Numbered from the stretch's first letter, positions 18,117-27,812 are shown. The stretch is DNA of 64,000 bases from Amedibacillus dolichus DSM 3991 (GCF_000154285.1 NZ_DS483474.1:186001-250000); one strand, 5' to 3'. Notes: generated by a model from the sequence alone, not told the origin. Translations and numbers: made by a program.

Positions 18117-19498
18117 GCAAATTTTTATGGGGAAGTGCGACTAGCGCTTATCAATGTGAAGGTGGTTGGCGAGAAGGTGGAAAAGGATTAACCAATTGGG
18201 ATATTTTTTGTCATAGTGATGAGAATTCGGTAAATCCTGTAACTGGAGATGTAGCTTCAGATGTTTACCATCGATACGAAGAAGATATTCGAATGTTAGC
18301 AAAAGGAAATCAAAATGCCTATCGTTTTTCCCTGTGTTGGACACGTATTCTTCCAAATGGAACAGGTGAAGTAAGCCAAGCAGGAATTGATTTCTATAAT
18401 CGCGTTTTAGATACTTGTGAAAAGTACGGTGTTGAACCATTCGTAACTTTATATCACTATGATATTCCTATCTCTCTATTTAAATCCGGTGGGTGGGAAA
18501 ATCGAGAAACTGCTTTCGCCTTTATTGAATATGCAAAGATATGTTTTAAATATTTCGGTCATCGGGTGAAATACTGGGCAACAGTAAATGAACCGAATTA
18601 TGAAACTTATTGCTGCTATGGTCGTGGTAATTATCCACCAAATGTGCAAAATCTTTCTAGACGTTGGAAAGCTATGTATCATTTGTTATTAGGAAGTGCC
18701 GGCTGTATTCATGAATATAAAAAAATGAATCTTAAAGGAATGATTGGTATTGTCAGTGATAGCTATTCAATAGAGTCTTTAGTAGATAACGAAGAGTATC
18801 GCGAAGCAATTTACAATGCAGATTTATTTTATAACCGCTGTGTAAATGATGTCTCTGTCCTTGGAGAGTATCCGCAAGATTTCATTGATAAATTATCAAA
18901 GGAGTATGATTTATCATATATGCTTCCAGAAGATAAAGTAATCTTTAAAGAAGGGATTGTTGATTATTTAGGAATTAATGCATACGACCGAACTTTAGTT
19001 AAGCCATATACAACTGGAGAAACCTGTATGATAGCAAATAACACAGGAGATGGTGTTACTAAAAACTCAACAATTATTAAAGGTTGGTTTGAATTAGATG
19101 AAGACCCTAATACTATAAAAAATGCTTGGGGTTGTGAATTATATCCTAAATCTGTTTATAACTTGTTGTTAGATTTAAAAGATAAATATCCAAAAATACC
19201 AATTATCATTACGGAAAATGGCTTGGGATATTATGATGAATGTATTGATGGTAAAGTTAATGATCAATATCGAATTGAATTCTTAAATGGATTTATTTAT
19301 TGGATTAAAAAAGCAATGGAAGATGGTTGTGATGTTCGTGGATATTTTGTATGGTCTACGATGGACTTATATAGTTGGATTAATGGATATAAAAAGCGAT
19401 ACGGTTTAGTATATATCGATTATGAAGATAATAATAAACGTATTCCAAAAGAAAGTTATTATTGGTATAAAAAGAAAATAAAAGAGGAAAGATTTTAA
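18113..19498 (+). CDS. 6-phospho-beta-glucosidase (GH1)
   Basis: A 461-residue family 1 glycoside hydrolase that would split phosphorylated cellobiose or beta-glucosides delivered by the PTS. The acid/base is Glu160 (TVNEPN) and the nucleophile Glu368 (ITENG). The N-terminal FLWGSATSAYQCEG is also typical. Overlap with the EIIA gene (ATGA) and two bases of spacing to the EIIC gene show a tight operon. The exact sugar cannot be told from sequence alone. Confidence 0.93.
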   Translation: MSKFLWGSATSAYQCEGGWREGGKGLTNWDIFCHSDENSVNPVTGDVASDVYHRYEEDIRMLAKGNQNAYRFSLCWTRILPNGTGEVSQAGIDFYNRVLDTCEKYGVEPFVTLYHYDIPISLFKSGGWENRETAFAFIEYAKICFKYFGHRVKYWATVNEPNYETYCCYGRGNYPPNVQNLSRRWKAMYHLLLGSAGCIHEYKKMNLKGMIGIVSDSYSIESLVDNEEYREAIYNADLFYNRCVNDVSVLGEYPQDFIDKLSKEYDLSYMLPEDKVIFKEGIVDYLGINAYDRTLVKPYTTGETCMIANNTGDGVTKNSTIIKGWFELDEDPNTIKNAWGCELYPKSVYNLLLDLKDKYPKIPIIITENGLGYYDECIDGKVNDQYRIEFLNGFIYWIKKAMEDGCDVRGYFVWSTMDLYSWINGYKKRYGLVYIDYEDNNKRIPKESYYWYKKKIKEERF

Positions 19499-19499
19499 T

Positions 19500-20795
19500 A
19501 TGCATAAGATTAGTCAATTTATTGAAGAAAAGGTTGCCCCAGTGGCAACAAGATTATCAAGTCAGAAATATTTAAAAGCCTTACAAAGCACATTCTTGTT
19601 TTTAATTCCATTTTTTACAATTGGTAGTTTTGCATTGGTTTTGATTTCACCACCAATGGATTATACTACCATGGATCCAGGTTTCTTGTGCTCATTTATG
19701 AGAGGGTGGCAAGCCTTTGCTGATTACACAGGTCCTGTTTTAGAGTATGTATTTAATGTTACTATGCCTTTAATGTCATTGTATGTAGCAGTAGGAATTT
19801 CATATAATTTATGTAAAGAATATAAAATGAATACGATGATGCCAATTTTAGTTACTATGTCAACATTTGTTATTTCGGCAAGTATGAATGTGGATCGAAC
19901 ATTATCATTCGCTGCCTTTGATGCAACAGGTTTATTTACAGCGATTTTTGTTGGTATTACTTCTTTTGAATTATATCGGGTTCTAGTTGAGAAAAAAATT
20001 GGTCGTATTAATTTAGAAGGTTCAGGTGTTCCTCCAGCTCTCGCGGATTCCATTGGAAACTTAGTTCCTGTTGCAATTGTTGTCATATTAACAGCTTTTT
20101 TGAATAACTTATTATTATCATTTGCACATATTAATTTACCACAAGTTATCACAATGCTTATGACTCCACTTGTAAGTGCAGTGGATAATGTATGGGGTAT
20201 AATTATCCTAGCTTTAATTGTTATGGTATTCTGGTGGTTTGGTATTCATGATTCTGTAATCACAAGTGCTTTAGATCCATTCTTCTACAGTAATTTAGGC
20301 GCTAACGCTGCAGCTTTTGCAGCAGGTACAGCAGCTGTGGCTTTACCTCATGTTGTAACTGCTCCATTCTGGTGGAACTTTATGGCAATTGGTGGAAGCG
20401 GTGCAACCTTAGGACTTGCATTTTTAGCATTGACTAGTAAATCAAAACAATTACGTACAATTGGAAAATTATCATTTATTCCATCTTTGTTTAATATTAA
20501 TGAACCATTAATTTTTGGTTTACCATTAATGTATAACCCAATTATGATGATTCCTTTTATTATTGTTATGCCATTAAATGGTTTGATTACATATTTAGCA
20601 ATGAGTAGCGGTTTGGTTGCTCGTACATTTGCTTATGCAAGCTGGAATATGTTTTCACCAATTGCGGCTTTAATCGATACAATGGATTTCAAAGCTGTTT
20701 TATTAATTATATTCTTAATTGTTGTAGATATTCTAATCTACTTACCATTTTTTAAAGCGTTTGAAAAAGAAAAAATTGCAGAAGAGGGAAAATAA
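19500..20795 (+). CDS. PTS cellobiose-type EIIC permease
   Basis: A 431-residue membrane protein with about ten hydrophobic segments. It belongs to the Lac/Cel EIIC family (LQSTFLFLIPFFTIGSFAL, WWFGIHDS, NINEPLIFGLPLMYNPIMMIPF). It carries the sugar while the EIIB phosphorylates it. The NEPLIFGLP motif is part of the conserved sugar site. EIIC is separate from EIIB here, as in cel operons. Confidence 0.93.
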   Translation: MHKISQFIEEKVAPVATRLSSQKYLKALQSTFLFLIPFFTIGSFALVLISPPMDYTTMDPGFLCSFMRGWQAFADYTGPVLEYVFNVTMPLMSLYVAVGISYNLCKEYKMNTMMPILVTMSTFVISASMNVDRTLSFAAFDATGLFTAIFVGITSFELYRVLVEKKIGRINLEGSGVPPALADSIGNLVPVAIVVILTAFLNNLLLSFAHINLPQVITMLMTPLVSAVDNVWGIIILALIVMVFWWFGIHDSVITSALDPFFYSNLGANAAAFAAGTAAVALPHVVTAPFWWNFMAIGGSGATLGLAFLALTSKSKQLRTIGKLSFIPSLFNINEPLIFGLPLMYNPIMMIPFIIVMPLNGLITYLAMSSGLVARTFAYASWNMFSPIAALIDTMDFKAVLLIIFLIVVDILIYLPFFKAFEKEKIAEEGK

Positions 20796-20796
20796 T

Positions 20797-21096
20797 ATGA
20801 AAATTGTATTAGCATGCAATGCGGGTATGTCAACAAGTATCCTAAAAATGAAATTAGAAGAAGAAATGAAAAAAGATAATTTAGAACCTTATGTAATTGC
20901 AGTTCCTGTTTCCGAAATTGATGATTATATAGAAGGAGCAGACGTTGTGTTATTAGGACCACAAATTCGTTTCTTATTAAAAGAAGTAAAAACGAAAACA
21001 AATGTTCCTGTTATTACAATTGATATTCGTGATTACGGAACAATGAATGCAGTGAATGTGTATTCGTTAATAAAACAAGAATTAAATAAGGAATAA
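20797..21096 (+). CDS. PTS lactose/cellobiose-family EIIB
   Basis: A 99-residue EIIB starting MKIVLACNAGMSTS. The phosphorylated residue is Cys7 in the C(N/S)AGMSTS P-loop. It starts one base after the EIIC stop. With the EIIA and EIIC it completes one PTS; the general EI and HPr are elsewhere in the genome. Confidence 0.93.
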   Translation: MKIVLACNAGMSTSILKMKLEEEMKKDNLEPYVIAVPVSEIDDYIEGADVVLLGPQIRFLLKEVKTKTNVPVITIDIRDYGTMNAVNVYSLIKQELNKE

Positions 21097-21153
21097 ATAA
21101 AGAATATATAAAGTAGCTGATGATTTTCAGTTTACTTATATAATAAGCTACTC

Positions 21154-21190
21154 GGCTCTAAAAAGACGTAAGACTTTTTAGAGCCATTTT
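21154..21190 (+). terminator. Terminator of the PTS operon
   Basis: A perfect 12-base-pair stem, GGCTCTAAAAAG with CTTTTTAGAGCC, around an eight-base loop, followed by ATTTT. Confidence 0.85.
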
Positions 21191-21259
21191 GGTGCTATTC
21201 AACTGTTATAGTCCCTTTTCTTATACTTTCTTATTTTGTAAAAAACATTTTTATACCTA

Positions 21260-22186
21260 TTACTTCATAGCTTGCTTAAGTTCTTCCCAAGTATTGCAGG
21301 TAAAAAGCTGATTGGAAAGCTCATATAGCTGAGATAGGCTTAAGGTGGATAGCCATTCTTTAGCATCAACAGCGAATTTCTGTTTAATTTGCAAGGTTAA
21401 TAAATTCAAAGTGCCAAATCGATTGCCTTCCTCTAAGCCTTTCTGTTTTCCTTCATCATAGCTATCCAACAGATTGTTCTTCTCTCTCCACTCTGCCATC
21501 TGTCTCGACATTGCCAGCGACCACAGCCCTTCATCATCTTTGAATTTCTCATGCTTTTCCATTAGCTTCCTCACCAACCTTTCCTTTGTCTTTAGTATAG
21601 CATGATTCGCATTGTTTTTAAACAAGTAGCACACCTGTTCAAAATCATTCATTGCTTCCATTCCCTTTTCTTTCGCTATTTCATCAATCATCGGCAGTTG
21701 AATATAGATTCTGTGTAACAGTGGCTCTTTGCTTTCTGCCTCTCCATATGGATCTCGCATAATATAGCGATTGATCAATCGTTTCTCATTTTGCGGACAT
21801 GCATTTACAAAGATGATTTGATAAATCGATTGAAGCTGACGATAGTTCTCTCCCTCTACGAGTTGCTTGCTAAGCATGTTTGCCCCATAGTATTCAAATC
21901 GTTTCCATTCCGATGCCTGTAAGAAGGTAGTCTGCATTTCAAAGTCATATTCATGACCTTGCTCGTCCTTGACATGAATATCCAAGATGCTTTGCTTTTG
22001 CGCAAGCAGTGTTGGATCAAGATTGGGATTCAAAACGATGCTTTCTTTTGGATGAATACCGGTAACACGTTCAATGATGGTGTTACGGATATATGTGGAA
22101 TCCTCATCTTCACTTCCAAGAGCATATTTAAAGAAAAAGTCATTGCAGTAATTCACTTCATTACTGCATGTTGTATTGGTAAGCAT
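21260..22186 (-). CDS. PD-(D/E)XK nuclease family transposase-like protein
   Basis: A 308-residue member of the large Bacillota 'PD-(D/E)XK nuclease family transposase' group. The core shows Asp69 (SILDIHVKD) and Glu83-x-Gln85 (YDFEMQ). The N-terminus has NDFFFKYALGSED and the C-terminus a DSYDEGKQKGLEEG repeat-like stretch, typical of the group. ATG 22186 is used because AGGAGAGG precedes it. No terminal repeats are visible. It sits exactly where mnmE and mnmG usually follow jag, so it marks a rearrangement point. Confidence 0.85.
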   Translation of the reverse strand: MLTNTTCSNEVNYCNDFFFKYALGSEDEDSTYIRNTIIERVTGIHPKESIVLNPNLDPTLLAQKQSILDIHVKDEQGHEYDFEMQTTFLQASEWKRFEYYGANMLSKQLVEGENYRQLQSIYQIIFVNACPQNEKRLINRYIMRDPYGEAESKEPLLHRIYIQLPMIDEIAKEKGMEAMNDFEQVCYLFKNNANHAILKTKERLVRKLMEKHEKFKDDEGLWSLAMSRQMAEWREKNNLLDSYDEGKQKGLEEGNRFGTLNLLTLQIKQKFAVDAKEWLSTLSLSQLYELSNQLFTCNTWEELKQAMK

Positions 22187-22265
22187 ATCGATCCTCTCCT
22201 TTCGCTGAAATATACCTACATATATCTCATACGAAGGAAAAAAGAAAAAGCAGTGAAAAAACATA

Positions 22266-22294
22266 AAAAAAGTAAGAACCGTAAATGATTCTTA
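22266..22294 (-). terminator. Terminator of the rpmH-rnpA-yidC-jag operon
   Basis: On the minus strand AGTAAGAAtC pairs with GgTTCTTACT and is followed by TTTTTTT, just after the jag stop. Confidence 0.85.
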
Positions 22295-22303
22295 CTCTCT
22301 ATA

Positions 22304-22918
22304 CTATTCCTTTTCCGGTGCGTAACAAATTTTCAAACGACGCTGATTGCCTTCCCCTTCACTTACCGTTCGTACATACTTCATCGTAGATAGGTAGTTA
22401 TGCACTGCCTTTCTTTCATCAGCAGGCATCGGATCTAATACTGCATCAGTTTTTGTGCGCTGAACGGTTTTTGCGACACGCCGTGCCAGAGAACAAACCT
22501 TTTGATATTTTTCCTCTTTATATCCGTTAATATCAATTAACACACCAATTCTGCGCTTAAATTCACTTGATGCGGCTGATTTTAACACCGTATTGATGGC
22601 TTGTAGGGTCTGTCCGTTTTTACCGATCAGAATTGCATTATTATCAGCATCAATATTGACATGGAAGAAACCATTTTCTTCACTTACCTCAACATTTGCT
22701 TCCATTGCAATATTTTGAAAATAGCTATCTAAATAAGATTTCATGAAATCAATAATATCCAAATCACAATAAGCACTGATGGTTGTCTTACTTCCAAGAC
22801 CTAAAAAGCCTGATGTTTCTTCGATAACCGTATAAGTTAATTGATCTGTTTCTACTCCTTTATCAAGAGCAGCGGCCTTCAAGGCATCATCAAGATTTTT
22901 GCCTGTATAAGTCTTCAT
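22304..22918 (-). CDS. jag: Jag/KhpB RNA-binding protein
   Basis: A 204-residue protein with an N-terminal Jag_N domain (MKTYTGKNLDDALKAAA), a KH domain around the LIGKNGQTLQAIN loop (about 100-115), and a C-terminal R3H domain (ADERKAVHNYLS). KhpB proteins bind RNA and affect cell division and elongation. It lies 11 bases after yidC in the conserved rpmH-rnpA-yidC-jag order. Confidence 0.95.
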   Translation of the reverse strand: MKTYTGKNLDDALKAAALDKGVETDQLTYTVIEETSGFLGLGSKTTISAYCDLDIIDFMKSYLDSYFQNIAMEANVEVSEENGFFHVNIDADNNAILIGKNGQTLQAINTVLKSAASSEFKRRIGVLIDINGYKEEKYQKVCSLARRVAKTVQRTKTDAVLDPMPADERKAVHNYLSTMKYVRTVSEGEGNQRRLKICYAPEKE

Positions 22919-22929
22919 GCCTACGCCTC

Positions 22930-23916
22930 CTAGTCTTTAATAAAGAATTTGTGAACAAGAATATTTTGTAATACACGTACTACAGAACCTACTAACCAAT
23001 AGAATGACATTGCCAAAGGCCAGTTAATAGCGAATATAGCAATCATACCTGTACTCATATACATCATCATGTTCATAGATCCTGCCATACCGCTTTGCTT
23101 TGGCTGTGCATATTTCTTTTCTTTAACGTGATTTTTCTTTTTGCGATATTCTTGTAGCCATTGAGGCATCTTGAAGGATACCAACTGGAATACGATCATC
23201 AATAGGAAGATAACCACATGCCACCAGCTTTGTGAAGTAAATCCTTCAAGTGGTGTAACAGTTAAATCTATACCATAGAAAGAACCGCTGACTACTGCAT
23301 AAGCACGCATCGTTGCATAATACATACCGAAGATTACCGGGAACTGAATAAAGGTAACCAAAATCGTACCAAACGGATTGATCTGATTTTTCTTATACAA
23401 TGCCTGCATTTCCTGCGCCTGCAGCATTTTAGAACGATCATCATTTCGTCCAGCATATTTTGCCTGAATCTTATTTAATTCCGGCTGAATGCTCTGCATT
23501 TTTTGTGTTGCGACCTGTGATTTAATAGAGAACAGGAAGATAATGAACTGAATAAGCAGAGTTGTAATAATGATACCTACACCGGCATCGGTAAAGCTAG
23601 ATGTAATGTTAATCAGCTGTGCAATCGGCCAAACAATCAAACCGTTAAACCAACCCTCGCTCATTGCATCACCGAAGGTCGTTTTCTTAATTTGAATGAT
23701 ATCCTCCGGCTTCATATCCTTGTACTTCTTTTGAATTTCTTTGTCGTCCGGCAAATCTACCTGACTGCGTTTTACTTCTACGTCCTCAGATGCAATAATT
23801 GAATTTACGTATGTTTTTCCAGATTCACCGCGTGGGTTACTACAACCTGTTAAAACAAATACCATAACCATAATTACTGCAAGGAATTTCTTTTTACTTT
23901 TTAAAAATCTTTTCAT
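22930..23916 (-). CDS. yidC: Membrane protein insertase YidC/Oxa1
   Basis: A 328-residue insertase. A lipoprotein signal peptide ends in VLTGCSNP (lipid-modified Cys25), followed by an extracellular region and five membrane segments of the 60 kDa inner-membrane protein domain (from about residue 88). The cytoplasmic coiled-coil SQVATQKMQSIQPELNKIQAKY and the basic C-terminal region are typical. It inserts proteins with or without SecYEG. Confidence 0.96.
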   Translation of the reverse strand: MKRFLKSKKKFLAVIMVMVFVLTGCSNPRGESGKTYVNSIIASEDVEVKRSQVDLPDDKEIQKKYKDMKPEDIIQIKKTTFGDAMSEGWFNGLIVWPIAQLINITSSFTDAGVGIIITTLLIQFIIFLFSIKSQVATQKMQSIQPELNKIQAKYAGRNDDRSKMLQAQEMQALYKKNQINPFGTILVTFIQFPVIFGMYYATMRAYAVVSGSFYGIDLTVTPLEGFTSQSWWHVVIFLLMIVFQLVSFKMPQWLQEYRKKKNHVKEKKYAQPKQSGMAGSMNMMMYMSTGMIAIFAINWPLAMSFYWLVGSVVRVLQNILVHKFFIKD

Positions 23917-23947
23917 TTATATTTCTCCTCGCTAATTTTGCTTACCA

Positions 23948-24274
23948 TTATATTTTAACGTGTTTAACTAATCTTTCCAAGTGTTTTTTATTGTTTATAT
24001 AACTTTCTTCATGATATTTCACTCGAACCAGAATAATCGTATCGAATTTCTCCTCAAATGTATAAATATCATGCACCATTTCACGTACCTGACGCTTTAT
24101 TTTATTACGCATAACCGCATTTCCAAGCTTTTTGCCTGCCGATATTCCAACACGCGCATGCTCTTGCTGTCTGGGCTTTACGTAAATGGTAAAAGAAGGA
24201 CACGCATAAAATTTTTTATAGTTCATAATACTAGAAAATTCTCTTGTACTTTTGATGCGATATTCTTTTTTCAT
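23948..24274 (-). CDS. rnpA: Ribonuclease P protein component
   Basis: A 108-residue basic protein that helps RNase P RNA cut the 5' leader of tRNA precursors. The RNR-type motif reads GNAVMRNKIKRQVREM, and the start MKKEYRIKSTREFSSIM is typical. It follows rpmH with a hairpin between them. Confidence 0.96.
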   Translation of the reverse strand: MKKEYRIKSTREFSSIMNYKKFYACPSFTIYVKPRQQEHARVGISAGKKLGNAVMRNKIKRQVREMVHDIYTFEEKFDTIILVRVKYHEESYINNKKHLERLVKHVKI

Positions 24275-24300
24275 ACGCTCACCTCGTTTTCCTTCATTGA

Positions 24301-24327
24301 AAAAAAATCGCCCGAAGGCGACTTTTT
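24301..24327 (-). terminator. Hairpin terminator/attenuator between rpmH and rnpA
   Basis: On the minus strand TCGCC and GGCGA close a TTCG loop, followed by seven T. It begins at the rpmH stop codon, so it probably lets only part of the transcription reach rnpA. Confidence 0.8.
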
Positions 24328-24460
24328 AAGCTGATAACACTTTTCTACCTTTACTACGACGACGTGCTAATACGCGACGTCCTCCAACAGTAGCCATACG
24401 GGCTCTGAATCCGTGAGTTTTTTGGTGTTTTCTTTTGCTCGGTTGATATGTTCTTTTCAC
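24326..24460 (-). CDS. rpmH: 50S ribosomal protein L34
   Basis: A 44-residue basic protein, (M)[20 protein letters not shown]..., the canonical L34. The start is GTG at 24460, six bases after GGAGGTG; longer frames upstream are not supported. It is the first gene left of oriC and is transcribed away from it. Confidence 0.97.
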   Translation of the reverse strand: MKRTYQPSKRKHQKTHGFRARMATVGGRRVLARRRSKGRKVLSA

Positions 24461-24544
24461 AAGAGCCACCTCCACTTCTTTATCTTTTATACAAATTGAG
24501 CATTGCTCGTAAATTATATAAAAAATACATTTGAAAGTCAATAA

Positions 24545-25020
24545 AATTTTTTCGAATGCTGCTCTTCTTACACGATTTTTCTTTATCTTTATATTATATA
24601 GAGATAGTTTTCAACATTCCACTATCATAATGGTGGAAAACTAATGTAAATTTAGTATTTTTTTTAAGAAACCGGTGGATTTTCAGCTATTTTTTGCTTT
24701 TCCACCTCTTTTCAACATTTTTTGCACACTGAAAAAAAGAGGTTTTCCACCGTATGTGGAAAGTGTAGAAAAGTATGATTAATCCTTTATTTATCAGATG
24801 TTTTTCAATTTCTATCATGTGGATATTATAGAAGCATATACCATTTTTTCCACTTTTCCACATAGTAAGATTATCCACTATGGAAAAAACAAGAGTTTTC
24901 CATGTGTAAAGATGTGGAAAACTTCAAATATCCTTTAAATAAAGGGTGTTTCTACTGTAATTTAGTGGAAAACTTTATCTGTCTTATTTTTCACATAGAA
25001 ATTATCCACAAAGTATAGTA
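24545..25020. other. oriC: Chromosomal origin region (oriC), rpmH-dnaA side
   Basis: A gene-free stretch between divergent rpmH and dnaA, crowded with DnaA-box-like sequence. Examples are TTATCCACA (25002-25010), TTATCCACT (24871-24879), TTTTCCACA (24854-24862) and TGTGGAAAA (24913-24921), plus several one- or two-mismatch copies in both directions. AT-rich runs near 24650-24665 could be unwinding sequence. More boxes lie between dnaA and dnaN, as in other Bacillota. Confidence 0.93.
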
Positions 25021-25046
25021 AAATGGTTACGTTAAAGGAGATTTAT

Positions 25047-26402
25047 ATGTCAAGTTTTATTACAATGCAGCTACAACAGATATGGGATAAAACCTTGGAT
25101 CTAATCAAAGAGAACTCCAAAGTAGATACTGCCAATTTCAGTGTTTGGTTTGATGGCTCTCAGTTGTTTGACATTCGTGATGATCTCGCTATTATTACAG
25201 TTCCTTATAAAGTCAATAAACAAATTATCAGCGATCTTTATAAGGATCTGATCAAGGAGAAGCTTTCCATCGTATTGGAGCATGAGGTAGAATGTCAAAT
25301 CCTATTGAAAAAAGAGGTTGATAGTGAGTATATCAATAAAGATGCCTTACGACGCAGCAATATCTTATTTGAAGATAAAATCAATCCGGAATATACCTTC
25401 GATAGCTTTGTCGTAGGTAAAAACAACCGCGAGGCACATGCAGCATCACTGTCTGCTTGCTATTATCCCGGCAAATTTAACAATCCATTGTTCATTTTCG
25501 GTAATTCCGGTTTAGGAAAAACCCACCTGCTTCATGCCATTGGCAATTATATTAAGGAAAATCGTCCGGAGGACAAAGTATTATATATTTACAGTGAGGA
25601 TTTCGTAACACTGTTAATTGAAGCAATGAAAAATAAAAATGTTGAAGAAGTAAAGGAAAAAATTTGCTCTGCCGACTATTTGTTGATTGATGATATTCAG
25701 CGCTTGAAGCAAAGTACCTCACAGGAGCTGTTCTTCAATATGTATAACAAGCTTATTCGTGATAATAAGCAGATCGTAATTACCAGTGATATTCACCCAA
25801 CGGAATTAAAGGGTATCGAAAATCGTTTGATTTCACGCTTTAGCAGCGGACTTTCTGTTTCTGTCGGATCACCGGAATTTGAAACCGCTAAGGCAATCCT
25901 TCAAAAAAAGATCGAGGGCAGAAACGAGGAAATTCTTATTGAAGATGAGGTGCTTGATTATTTGGCAACACGCTTTGCATCTGATGTTCGTAAGTTGGAA
26001 GGAGCTTTGAATGAGCTGTTCTTTAAATCAATTCTATACAATCCCGATACGATTGATTTAAAGTTTGCCAAAGAAATCTTTAAGGAAAATCCAATGACCG
26101 TAACAAATGACGAATTATCTGTCAATAAGATTAAAAAAGCTGTTTGTGATTTCTATGGACTTACCAAAACACAGATTGAATCCAAGTCCAGAACCAAAAA
26201 CATTGCCAATGCAAGACACATTGCTGTATATTTATGTCGTAAGCATTTGGATATGCCATTTGCGAAAATCGGCTTAGAATTCGGAAATCGCGATCATTCT
26301 ACCATTATGTCCTCTTATGAGAAGATGGTAAAGCTGCTGAAAGATAAGGAACAATTTCAACAGGCCTTACAACAAATTGAGAAGCAGTTGGGAATTCAAT
26401 AA
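25047..26402 (+). CDS. dnaA: Chromosomal replication initiator DnaA
   Basis: A 451-residue AAA+ initiator. Domain I covers about residues 1-90. Walker A GNSGLGKTH is at 152-160 and Walker B is LLIDDIQ. The C-terminal DNA-binding helix has the signature FGNRDHSTIMSSYEKM. ATG 25047 is used because AAAGGAG lies six bases before it; the earlier frame start lacks a ribosome site. It opens DNA at the adjacent boxes and probably represses itself. Confidence 0.97.
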   Translation: MSSFITMQLQQIWDKTLDLIKENSKVDTANFSVWFDGSQLFDIRDDLAIITVPYKVNKQIISDLYKDLIKEKLSIVLEHEVECQILLKKEVDSEYINKDALRRSNILFEDKINPEYTFDSFVVGKNNREAHAASLSACYYPGKFNNPLFIFGNSGLGKTHLLHAIGNYIKENRPEDKVLYIYSEDFVTLLIEAMKNKNVEEVKEKICSADYLLIDDIQRLKQSTSQELFFNMYNKLIRDNKQIVITSDIHPTELKGIENRLISRFSSGLSVSVGSPEFETAKAILQKKIEGRNEEILIEDEVLDYLATRFASDVRKLEGALNELFFKSILYNPDTIDLKFAKEIFKENPMTVTNDELSVNKIKKAVCDFYGLTKTQIESKSRTKNIANARHIAVYLCRKHLDMPFAKIGLEFGNRDHSTIMSSYEKMVKLLKDKEQFQQALQQIEKQLGIQ

Positions 26403-26403
26403 A

Positions 26404-26500
26404 ATTATCCACCGCTTTCCACTTTTAATTCACAATGAAAATTGTTAAAATATCAGTATAAATAAAGGTGTTTTGATACTTTTCCACAGTTTTCCACACC
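26404..26500. other. Second DnaA-box cluster between dnaA and dnaN
   Basis: TTATCCACC lies directly after the dnaA stop, and two TTTTCCACA boxes (in 26477-26500) lie close together, with CTTTCCACT between. This gives the bipartite origin layout with dnaA between two clusters. Confidence 0.8.
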
Positions 26501-26548
26501 CTTATTGTTATTATTTATTATAAATACATAAAAGAGAGGAGCATTCGC

Positions 26549-27667
26549 ATGTATTTTAAAATATCCAAAAGAAACTTCTATAATGCTTTGTCCACAGCTT
26601 CACGAGCAATTTCCAATTTTTCACCGCTACCGGCTTTTTCCGGTATTAAGATCGATGCCAAAGAGGATCGCATTATTTTAACCGGTAGTGATTCCGATGT
26701 ATCTATTCAAACAACTCTTAAGCATGGTGAAGATTGTGTTTTGGAAATCAAGGAAATGGGATCAATCGTTATTGAAGCTAAATATATCTTAGAAATTGTC
26801 CGTAAAACCGATGCCGATATTATTGAATTTGAAATGATTGATGGTTCTTTAACCAAGATTTCCGGTAATTCCGCAGAATTTCGTATCAACGGTATGAAAG
26901 CAATAGAATATCCGGCAATTGATTTTTCTAAACCTAAGGAGTCCTTTCAATTAGCGGAAGATGTTTTAAAGAAAATCATTACCCAAACAAGCTTTGCGAC
27001 AAGTGATAAAGAAACAAGACCGGTGTTAATGGGAGTAAATTTTCATTGTGAAGGCAATGAATTACACTGTGTAGCTACCGATTCTTATCGTCTTGCGAGA
27101 AAAACCGTTGAATTGGAAGAAGAATTGAATTTCAATGTTACGATTCCTTCAAAATCCTTACAGGAAGTATTAAAAACATTGGAGGGTGAAAATGAGGTAG
27201 AAATCGCAGTAAATGATAAAAAAGCTCAATTTATCATTGGGGATACCATCGTTCAGACACGTTTGATTGATGGAGCATATCCGGAAACCAATCGTTTGAT
27301 TCCTTTGCAGTTTGATTATGAATTGACGATTGATACCAAGGATCTGTTGAATGCTATTGATCGTGCAAGTTTTATTAAAAATGACGGTGTTTCCGTTATT
27401 AAGTTCTCTTTGAGTGAAGCTGAGTGTGTGCTTTCCAGTAAATCTATTGAGGTCGGATCTTCCACCGAAGTATTAAGCAGTGCCAGCTTTGAAGGTCAGC
27501 CACTAGAAATCAGCTGTAACGGTCGTTATGTTTTTGAGGCGATTCGTGCGTTAGGCGGAAGTCTTGTCAAATTCAGCTTATGTGGTGAAATGAAACCTTT
27601 TGTAATTACATCTTTAGAAGATGATAAGATTTTACAGTTAGTGCTTCCGGTACGTACCTACGCGTAA
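26549..27667 (+). CDS. dnaN: DNA polymerase III beta clamp
   Basis: A 372-residue sliding clamp with three repeated domains of about 120 residues each. The end LQLVLPVRTYA is the usual C-terminus, and SYRLARK lies in the conserved middle domain. AGAGAGGAG precedes the start. It follows dnaA as in nearly all Bacillota. Confidence 0.97.
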   Translation: MYFKISKRNFYNALSTASRAISNFSPLPAFSGIKIDAKEDRIILTGSDSDVSIQTTLKHGEDCVLEIKEMGSIVIEAKYILEIVRKTDADIIEFEMIDGSLTKISGNSAEFRINGMKAIEYPAIDFSKPKESFQLAEDVLKKIITQTSFATSDKETRPVLMGVNFHCEGNELHCVATDSYRLARKTVELEEELNFNVTIPSKSLQEVLKTLEGENEVEIAVNDKKAQFIIGDTIVQTRLIDGAYPETNRLIPLQFDYELTIDTKDLLNAIDRASFIKNDGVSVIKFSLSEAECVLSSKSIEVGSSTEVLSSASFEGQPLEISCNGRYVFEAIRALGGSLVKFSLCGEMKPFVITSLEDDKILQLVLPVRTYA

Positions 27668-27689
27668 GCCTCATATCGTCCAACTCATC

Positions 27690-27720
27690 AAAAGTCCGGT
27701 TGAAAAACGGGGCTTTTTTT
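27690..27720 (+). terminator. Terminator after dnaN
   Basis: AAAAGTCCGGTT pairs with AACGGGGCTTTT around GAAA, with two mismatches, followed by TTTTTTT. Confidence 0.75.
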
Positions 27721-27774
27721 GCGATATTCCAATAGGAAGAAGATATAAAAAAGCTAACAAAACAGTGTTAAATA

Positions 27775-27783
27775 TGCTATAAT
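27775..27783 (+). promoter_or_regulatory. Extended -10 promoter for yaaA-recF-gyrBA
   Basis: TGCTATAAT (27775-27783) lies 30 bases before yaaA, with no strong -35 box. It follows the dnaN terminator, so the downstream genes have their own promoter. Confidence 0.65.
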
Positions 27784-27812
27784 ATATAGGTATATGAGAA
27801 AGGGTTTTTGGC

